DNA of 64,000 nt from Actinomycetes bacterium (GTDB lineage Bacteria; Actinomycetota; Thermoleophilia; Gaiellales; Gaiellaceae): NCBI GenBank assembly GCA_025358355.1, contig JANYJX010000042.1, positions 99,170-163,169 of the forward strand, given 5' to 3'. Below are positions 63,977 to 64,000 of this stretch, in pieces. Made by a program: the position numbers and the translations under genes. The notes beneath the pieces were generated by a model, which was given only the letters and a program-made list of their open reading frames with translations, was not told the DNA's origin and did no database searches. Every line of letters begins with the position of its first letter. Position 1 is the stretch's first letter.

Positions 63977-64000
63977 GTGAGTCATCTCAGTCATTCCCCT
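63975..64000 (-). repeat. Right terminal inverted repeat of the IS element
   Basis: Read on the minus strand these bases begin AGGGGAATGACT and match the left repeat at 22 of 26 positions. They are the last bases of the window. Confidence 0.82.

Larger units (their letters stand above)
61725..64000 (+). mobile_element. IS1595-family element with passenger genes, bounded by terminal inverted repeats
   Basis: The element runs from the left inverted repeat at 61725 to the right repeat that ends at the last base of the window, about 2.28 kb. The two ends match at 22 of 26 positions, starting AGGGGAATGACT. Inside are the transposase and four small genes in alternating orientation. IS1595 elements are usually about 0.9-1.2 kb, so half of this one is cargo. 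The right target duplication lies beyond the window, and whether the repeat extends further outward is unknown. Confidence 0.82.

Overview
The window is about 64 kb of GC-rich bacterial chromosome. Genes are packed with 1-13 nt overlaps, GTG starts are common, and many start codons sit 6-9 nt downstream of a TANNNT hexamer with no ribosome binding site, which is the leaderless-mRNA pattern of Actinobacteria. Gene content (two-gene ergothioneine cluster, PurS/PurQ/small PurL, an RsiG-like coiled coil, MT0933-type antitoxin, several short conserved proteins of unknown function) suggests a soil actinobacterium, most likely from the Thermoleophilia. The class assignment is inference from gene style, not from a marker gene.

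Layout. 1-4.9 kb: end of a coiled-coil protein, a small conserved protein, xseA-xseB, then a tight chain of ECF sigma factor, small protein, cyclodeaminase, subtilisin-like protease and GAF protein, closed by a perfect hairpin. 5-9.6 kb: repeat-containing peptide, MFS-cNMP fusion, lone cNMP protein, flippase-like membrane protein and GT4 glycosyltransferase. 9.7-17.6 kb: an mhqO-mhqD-like pair, an adenosine-deaminase-like enzyme, an EamA transporter, ogt plus Ada-AlkA alkylation repair, and cystathionine beta-synthase. 17.6-39.5 kb: most of de novo purine synthesis on the minus strand in blocks (purM-N-H; purL-F; purB-C-S-Q; purD; purA), interleaved with plus-strand genes: ctaG, two EamA copies, di-haem cytochrome, zinc-ribbon protein, VOC and ASCH proteins. 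DedA, an aminotransferase and two pseudogenes (GMC oxidoreductase, GNAT) are also here on the minus strand. 40-44.3 kb: dnaB and the rpsF-ssb-rpsR-rplI operon. 44.4-54.3 kb: membrane and surface proteins, an MBOAT plus SGNH O-acetylation pair, a secreted hydrolase, a response regulator and a histidine kinase, and an enolase-like protein. 54.3-60.1 kb: egtB-egtD divergent from a four-gene quaternary-amine ABC transporter. 60.1-61.7 kb: small proteins including an RsiG-like protein, a pseudogene and a tRNA-like relic. 61.7-64 kb: an IS1595-family element bounded by terminal inverted repeats and carrying four small passenger genes.

Five copies of a 65-69 bp palindrome (two long arms around a 25-27 nt centre) lie in intergenic gaps near 11.3, 11.4, 21.6, 21.7 and 40.7 kb and look like a REP/REPIN family. 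The most novel items are the passenger module in the IS1595 element, the egtBD-transporter pairing, the RsiG-like protein with one intact and one decayed c-di-GMP motif, an apparent CTG start on purL, and the regular leaderless promoter grammar.
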